Of a stretch of 64,000 nt of DNA, positions 57,863 through 64,000 are shown piece after piece. The translations under genes and the position numbers were made by a program. Each line of letters opens with the position of its first letter. Positions within the stretch are counted from its first letter, which is position 1. Source of the stretch: Pyrocephalus nanus (Eukaryota; Chordata; Aves; Passeriformes; Tyrannidae); the NCBI GenBank assembly GCA_038380795.1, contig CM076271.1, positions 18,119,001 through 18,183,000 on the forward strand, in the 5' to 3' direction. The notes under the pieces were generated by a model. It saw only the letters and a program-made list of their open reading frames with translations, did no database searches and had not been told where the DNA came from.

Positions 57863-60800
57863 AAATGGAAAAAAGTACAGTTGCCAGGAAACAATAGCAG
57901 TAGTTGGATGGAGGGTTGCCCTCAGCTGATGGATTTTAGCTGGATTGAAAAGCAAGAGTCAGAAGCCATGTGTGTTCTGGTTATCTTGTCCTGTGGTGAT
58001 GTACAAGTTGTGTAAGTACACACAAACTCCTTCCTGAGCTGTTTTGGGGTGTGGGAGGGAGTTGCTTGTAATTGGGTCGAGTGTTGTATCATTGTCCAAA
58101 CAATCCATTTGTTTGGAGTGGAAAATCTTCTGAGGCAGAGCAGTTTTCCATCTATTATTAGATCAATTGGTTTAGTTAGAAATAACACAAAGTTTTCTGG
58201 CCCTCAAGCCATTTTTTTAAAAGATCCTATGGGATTCTTAAGGGGTTCTTCACTGACATGAAGAATGAATTATCTGTTCCAAATCTGAGTATTTTTTTTT
58301 TTCACTGTATCATTTAATCTACTAAATTTTATTACAAGCTACAGACCTCGCCTCCCTTCTGCTCTTGGAAACACTGCAGTTTGAACTCATAAACCTTCAC
58401 TTGGGAGTTACAAAACCTCACATTGCGTGCCTGATTCATTGAGGAATTTTAAAGGAATCCCTGGAGTCCGACTTGCCACGTTTCCATAATACTTAAATCT
58501 GATTTGTTGTAAAATCATCCAAAGCTTGATTGGAATAGTTCTAAATTGGGTTGGAGGGAAGATCCAGGGATTTATTTTTAAATATATCACGGAAGTTGCT
58601 TTATCTACCAATAAGAAAGACAGAAAACTGTGGTTGGAAATGAGCCTGATCTTTCAGATGTGGTGCCTTTCAGCAGAGTATGGTGACAAGCTCCTGAGCT
58701 GGTGTTTAGTGACCATGATGGTTAGAGGTAGCATAAAAGATCAGTTTGATTTTCCAGTCATTGTTTTTAATTTCTTCTCTAATACTTAAAAATCTGTCTT
58801 GGAATAACATGCTTTTTTTTCTTATCCTTTGAAGTATTTTTCAGTAATTTGAAACGTCTTTGGACTAGTAGTTCAAATGTTCTTATGGCTATTTTTTTTA
58901 ATCTGAGACAAATATGTGCCATATTGTTGTGTCCAGTCACAGAGAGCCCTCAGCATTTCCCAAGCTGCTAATGTTAGAGAAGAGCTAGATCTACAGGGAT
59001 ATTTAAGGACATTATTTTTAAAAATAGTAAGACACTGAATGGAGTTGATTTGCAGAAGTAACTTAGAAAATTCTCAGAGAACTTTCCTCACATCAGAAAA
59101 TTCAATGTATGTGGACACAGACAAGTGCTAAGCTCTGTACTCAGGATAGTTTGCATCCTGGTATTTGATAAACCTGTGAGCTGATGATTATATATGTTAT
59201 ATATTGTATATGTTCTGCTGATTTCCTCTTGAGCTAAGTCTAATACCATAAATCTAACTGAGCTCTGAAAACTGTAGCAGTAATTTCAAAAACTTCCCAT
59301 TTTATTCTTCTTTTTTTTTTTTGTTTGGCAACAATGGTTTTAGCCCAGGTAAAACCTGAAAATTAATTTTTTTATTTTTTATTTTCAAATTAGAAAATGA
59401 AAACATTCAGGCTAGAAATAATCCCAACCTCTTTGCAGAACTGCATCAGTTTTCCCCAAATGCTGCTGGGAAAAACGCCCTCCCTGGCTCCTTCCAGTGG
59501 AAAATGTTTGTGGAGCTTGCATGGGGACGTAAATGAAAGCAGGAGAAAGTTGTAGGGAAGCTGACAGCAACCCGGCCTGCTTTAAAGAAAACAGAGGGAG
59601 AGTCAGTGGGAGCCTGGCTGCCCTGGAATGCTGCCCCAGTTGTGAACTGTGCAATCCAGATGGTTTTCCTCCAGGAACAGGGAGCACAGCCTCAGCCTGG
59701 CCAGGCCACGGCTCCCCAGCTCTTGTACCTGTGCCCCAACTCCAGAGCCTTGGGTGGAGGGTGAGTTTGCTCCACATCCAAACTCCTGGGGGGCTGCAGG
59801 CTGGGGGGAGCCCCTGAGAATTTCAGCAGCGTGCAGGGGAAGCAGCAGTGCCCATCTGTGTGGACAGGGGGGAGGAGGAGGAGGAGTGAGATGCCACAGC
59901 CCTGCCTCATCACACAGGGACAGCACATTGCAGTGTGCGCCCCAGACGTGGTATTTTAAATGCATGAGTAGCTGCACTGAAATATTCCAGATATTTCCTC
60001 CATGAAAATGCCCCGTGTTCCTCAGAAGACTGTTTCTATTCAGGAGCAACATAAACTTTCCTGTGTTGCCCGTGTGATCAAGCTTGCTTGGACTTAACAA
60101 CCGAAGGGAGATGATTCAGACTTCTCCAGTATCAGCAACTGGGTGATAATCACAGTGTTTACTTGGGGCCACACTAAGCCAGTGTCACTCCAAGTGCAGA
60201 ATCTCCGTGTTAAAATCACTGAATTCCAAGGAGGGAGGGGCAGGTCCTGCCTGGAGTGTGGGCAGAGTGACCAGGGGGTGCTGCACAGATGGATCTTCTG
60301 ATCCTTGGTGGCAAACTGCACGTGGGAAGTAAATCCATGATTGTTTTCAGACACACGTCAAATCCAAGTGTGTGTCCTCTTTACTGACAGGGAGTGGGAG
60401 AGCAGAAAGTAGTTCCTAATTTTGGAGCCCTCTGAAATGTTAATGGTGCTCATATCATAATTGAAGATTAAAGAACATCCTTCATGTACTTGCTGCCTCC
60501 TGCAGCTGCCAGGGACTGCAGCTCTGCAAGGTCACATCTGATGCTGGAGGTTTTCCATTATTTTTTCTGAGGAGTTGATGTTAATCAGCTTTCAAAGGCA
60601 GGGTGGCATGTCTAATGATAATGGAAGTGTCTAATACTCATGCTTTTCCTGGCTATCTCTTGCCTGCCTTCCTTCCCATCCATCCATCAAGATTAGCAGG
60701 AATTTATTATGTCCAGCTTCCTTTCAAGAGGTGTCATTAGAGGCATATAACCATTTGTAAGATTTATTTATACACCTCAAGGATGCTGGAAAGGTGTGCA

Positions 60801-63800
60801 GGCTCTAAGAACACACACATAACTTGGTTTGGATGGGGTGAAGGCTTCAGCTTATCAGGATTGTTCCTTAATGAGGAATAAATAACAGCCCAGGGAACCC
60901 TTCTATTCAACATCAATCTCCCTCTAAGGCAGATGCTATCTGGTCCTGATGTAGCTGTGTTTGTACAACTGCTTTTAAAGCAGATTTGGTTGCCACCAGG
61001 AGGCTCAGAATACCCTCAGTGCTGCCTGTAGCACATCTTTAACTCCTCTGTGATGAATCTCTTCTCAAAACTCGATCCACCACCTCTCTGACCTGACTAG
61101 CTCTCACCCCAGGAGCGGATGTGGAATCCCAGAGACATCTCTGGTTTATTTGGGGAGCGAGCACGGACCAGAAGTGATGCTTCTGTAAAAGCTGGAGCTG
61201 TGATATACAGCGTGCCACAGAGATGATTTGCACATGCTCCATAAATCCATCAGGATCCATTTACCCACACATCCATCACAGCCTGGCAGTCCCAGCAGCA
61301 CCACACTCCTTACAGGTGCATGGTAGAGCTGATCCATATGTGTTCAGATTCAGACAGGGCTGCTCCACATCTGGAAGTCCCAGACAAATTTACAAATCCT
61401 CTTTTTTTCCTTTTTTTTTCCCCCAGTGACATTTGTGGGTGGGAGGGTGAGATGCTGCCTCATTCATTCATATGTTCCTACACTTGTAAGTAAAGCCTAA
61501 GGAGGCAAATGTGTCAGGGCAAGACAGATTTTAGCTATAATTTGTGAAGCATTTCAGAAAGGGAAATTCCATTGAAGGGAATGAAGGAAATGGAATATTA
61601 GTAGCTGCTTCCTTTATTTCCAAAACTTTTTATAGAAGAATGAATTTAATACAAGTTATTTGAGTAAAGTAATGACTTCTTCGCTCTGTTAAGGAACTCT
61701 GCAGTTCAAGTGTGGGGAAGTCACGGAGCACTGAATATCTGCATGACTGATTGGAACCTTCTCCTGTAACATTCACGTGCTTCAAACCAGGTCATGGCAT
61801 TGGGAATATTAAGTCAGGCCCTTAGTGATGCTATTGATATTCCTGAGCTCGAAAATCCACTTACCTGAATAAAAATTTGGAAAACTTAAGCGGTGTCTGC
61901 ATCAAGACCTCAAGGAGGTCGCCTGGAGCCCATATGTAAATTATTAAATACTAAATGTAATGGAACCCAATATTCTTGGAACATGAAGCAGCAGCTAAAT
62001 GGAAACTTTGGCTATTACCATATTCATGTTTCATGCGAAAATATTTTCAAGATCAAAGTTCTGTTATTAAAACAATGGGCATGAAAATAACAAAATTGCT
62101 TTTTGTAAAACAAACAGATTCTTTGTATCTGAGAGGCTTTTCACAGAAATCTTTATTTTGAAACGGTAATACGTTACAGATTTCTTTGCTGCACTACTTT
62201 GATTCATTCATTAAAATAGTTTTGATTTTGGCATGTTGCAAAGGTCTAAATAAAAGCATTTTAGTTACATAAATACAGACTCTGTGGACTCAACAGTAAT
62301 ATAGTAGGTTTGGAAAACTGTCATTTATTCTGAAAATACACAAAGACCAAGCCACAGACAGAATTTTCGGTACATTGTAAACATTCTCACAGTATGGGTA
62401 TAAATATCCCCTTTTTGATTCATTACATGCCAGGTCTTCAAGCAGAGAGATAGAAAAAGAAGCTGAAGAAAAGGGATTATAAATTTGCTAAGACGCTTAA
62501 AGGCAGCGAAAGCCAAACAAGAAAAGAGCTTACAAAGTTTTAAGTCACTGTATACAGACAGGACCATAAAATTACAATAACAATACTAGATAATATAATC
62601 TCATATTTACAGCCCTTTCATCCACCAAGATCCCCTCAAGCTGTGGCGTGTTTGGGAAGTTGTGGTGGGTGTTTGCAGAGATCACAGTGTCTGGTGGGTC
62701 CTGGGCAGAGCTGGGCTATTGTTCCATCTCAGAGGGATGTTTAGGAAGAGTTAAAAAGGTCAATGAAGAATCCTCTCCAGGATGGTGCATTTGCAGTCTG
62801 AAGTGTTTTGAGCCCAGGTTACCAATTCTTGCCCTTGATTCCATAGCAGAGGTTTCCCCCTCCTTCCTTTTGAACCAATTGCTGCCCTGATTTCTTTCTT
62901 TGCTTTATGGACCATTTTGCCTCCAGCAGAGCAAATTGCCACTTGCTTTTCAGGGAAGGAAAACCCCCAGCTGGCAATGATCCCATGGCAGATCTCCCTA
63001 ACTTTGGTCGTGCAGAACCTACCAGAAAGCAGGAGCAGATTCAACATGGTTACATTAAACCTGTCTAACTTAGAGGCAGATGGTCTCATTGCCCACACCC
63101 ATATCCAGCTGTGGGTTTGCAATGCCATTAATATCTCTAATTCTGCTATAATTTGTATGTATTTGGTGTTTGGTGTCCAGCAGCACCTCATTTTGTTGCT
63201 CAGGGGGTGACAAGCCTAAGGAGATTCCTCCCCCTATAAACAAAACCCTTTTTAAGGACAGGGCAGAGATTTGGGTCATTTCCCAGACCACACCACGCAG
63301 GAGAACTGGGTCTGACCAGGGCTCCCCATCCCACTGGGAACAGAGGGAGTGAAAGGTCCTTGAGCCATGGGGAGGGAGCTGCTGGGGCTGCTAGGCAGGG
63401 GAGCTGAATAATGCCTCATTTTACATGTAAATGTATGTAAATTTTGGTGGGTCTAAAGTAAATTTGGACTTCAGAAACGACCTATTTTGGCGCCTTTTGT
63501 TTATTCCTTTTACAAACACGTTTTCATTGTCTTCTAAAAACACGCATTTTAAAATGCACCAGTTTGTGCCCTGTAGAGCAAATCCTGAAGCCTTTCTCCA
63601 GCTGAGCTCCTCTTAGGAGCCTTGTTTGCTCTTTTCCTGGCAGAGCTCCCAATGCCTTGATAGCAGTTTTATCTGAATAAAGCCCTGTGTATTTGCATGA
63701 CACTGAAAAGCTAAAATTATCTCTAAATGGAGCAAAAAAAAAAAAAATTGCCAATAAGAATTGTTCTGAGAAAGATTGCTCTTTGGTTGGCCCAGAGGGG

Positions 63801-63963
63801 ACATATTGTAAATATGATTTAAAAACGTCTCTGCTACTACTGTCTGATCTTATCATCAGATGTTGCTGTGGAATTTGTCTGTGCAGACCCTGGAAAGGAA
63901 AAACAGATTGAGAACATTAGCTTGTGCTGTGAGAAAATATCTCCAACTCACTTTGTCTGGCAC

Positions 63964-63980
63964 AAAAAAAAAAAAAAAAA
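63964..63980. repeat. Run of 17 A
   Basis: Homopolymer tract near the right end, followed by GAAAATCG. The window ends too soon to judge its context. Confidence 0.85.
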
Positions 63981-64000
63981 GAAAATCGAACCCAAACCAA

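Larger units (their letters stand above)
42871..64000. other. Upstream intergenic DNA without a supportable gene
   Basis: This 21-kb stretch lies 5' of PDZRN3. In other vertebrates a large gene-poor interval separates PDZRN3 from the next gene on this side, CNTN3. No exon, tRNA, rRNA or clear transposon was recognised. It holds A/T tracts (43594, 48912, 55395, 57846, 63964), AT dinucleotide-rich patches (51890-51935, 59185-59212), an ATT triplet run near 55704-55719 and a G/C-richer patch at about 59570-60300. The open frame at 51943-52542 (199 codons) has no recognisable domain. A divergent non-coding transcript from the CpG island cannot be excluded. Confidence 0.7.

Noticed and set aside
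58540..58575. TTGGGTTGGAGGGAAGATCC looked like a reversed CR1 end
   Set aside because: Flanking CR1 blocks are absent on both sides; probably a chance match.

Overview
The window is vertebrate nuclear DNA, most likely from a bird and possibly a songbird. The host signs are CR1 LINE 3' ends (at least four clear copies), a solo endogenous-retrovirus LTR of the kind common in avian genomes, AT-rich non-coding DNA with long A/T tracts, and one sharp CpG island over a first coding exon. There is no sign of prokaryotic, plasmid, phage or CRISPR content.

Only one gene can be supported: PDZRN3, encoding a RING-type E3 ubiquitin ligase with PDZ domains. It lies on the minus strand and only its 5' part is present. 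Coding exon 1 (40268-40984, 239 codons) encodes the RING finger, the TRAF/Sina-type zinc fingers and a coiled coil. Exon 2 (34508-34594, 29 codons) and exon 3 (33268-33375, 36 codons) encode the first part of PDZ domain 1. All three exon junctions are phase 0 with GT/AG ends, and the 304 joined codons read straight through. The rest of PDZ1, PDZ2 and the C-terminal region must lie to the left of base 1, because no further exon could be found in the 33 kb below exon 3.

Layout from left to right: 1-33267 is the 5' part of a very long intron 3, with CR1 fragments near 8.4, 22.4, 23.9 and 31.8 kb and possible regulatory blocks. 33268-34594 holds exon 3, the 1.1-kb intron 2 and exon 2. 34595-40267 is intron 1. 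39930-41665 is the CpG island covering exon 1, the 5' UTR and the promoter. 41663-41782 is a CR1 3' end at the island edge. 41925-42865 is a solo LTR with a perfect 5-bp target-site duplication. 42871-64000 is upstream intergenic DNA with no supportable gene.

I found no previously undescribed biological system. The observations most worth checking are the solo LTR and CR1 pair abutting the PDZRN3 promoter, the reading frame that stays open 227 codons upstream of the start codon, the twin U-tracts in the 5' UTR, and a few AT-rich blocks that may be conserved intronic enhancers. Almost all other open reading frames look like chance or shadow frames.
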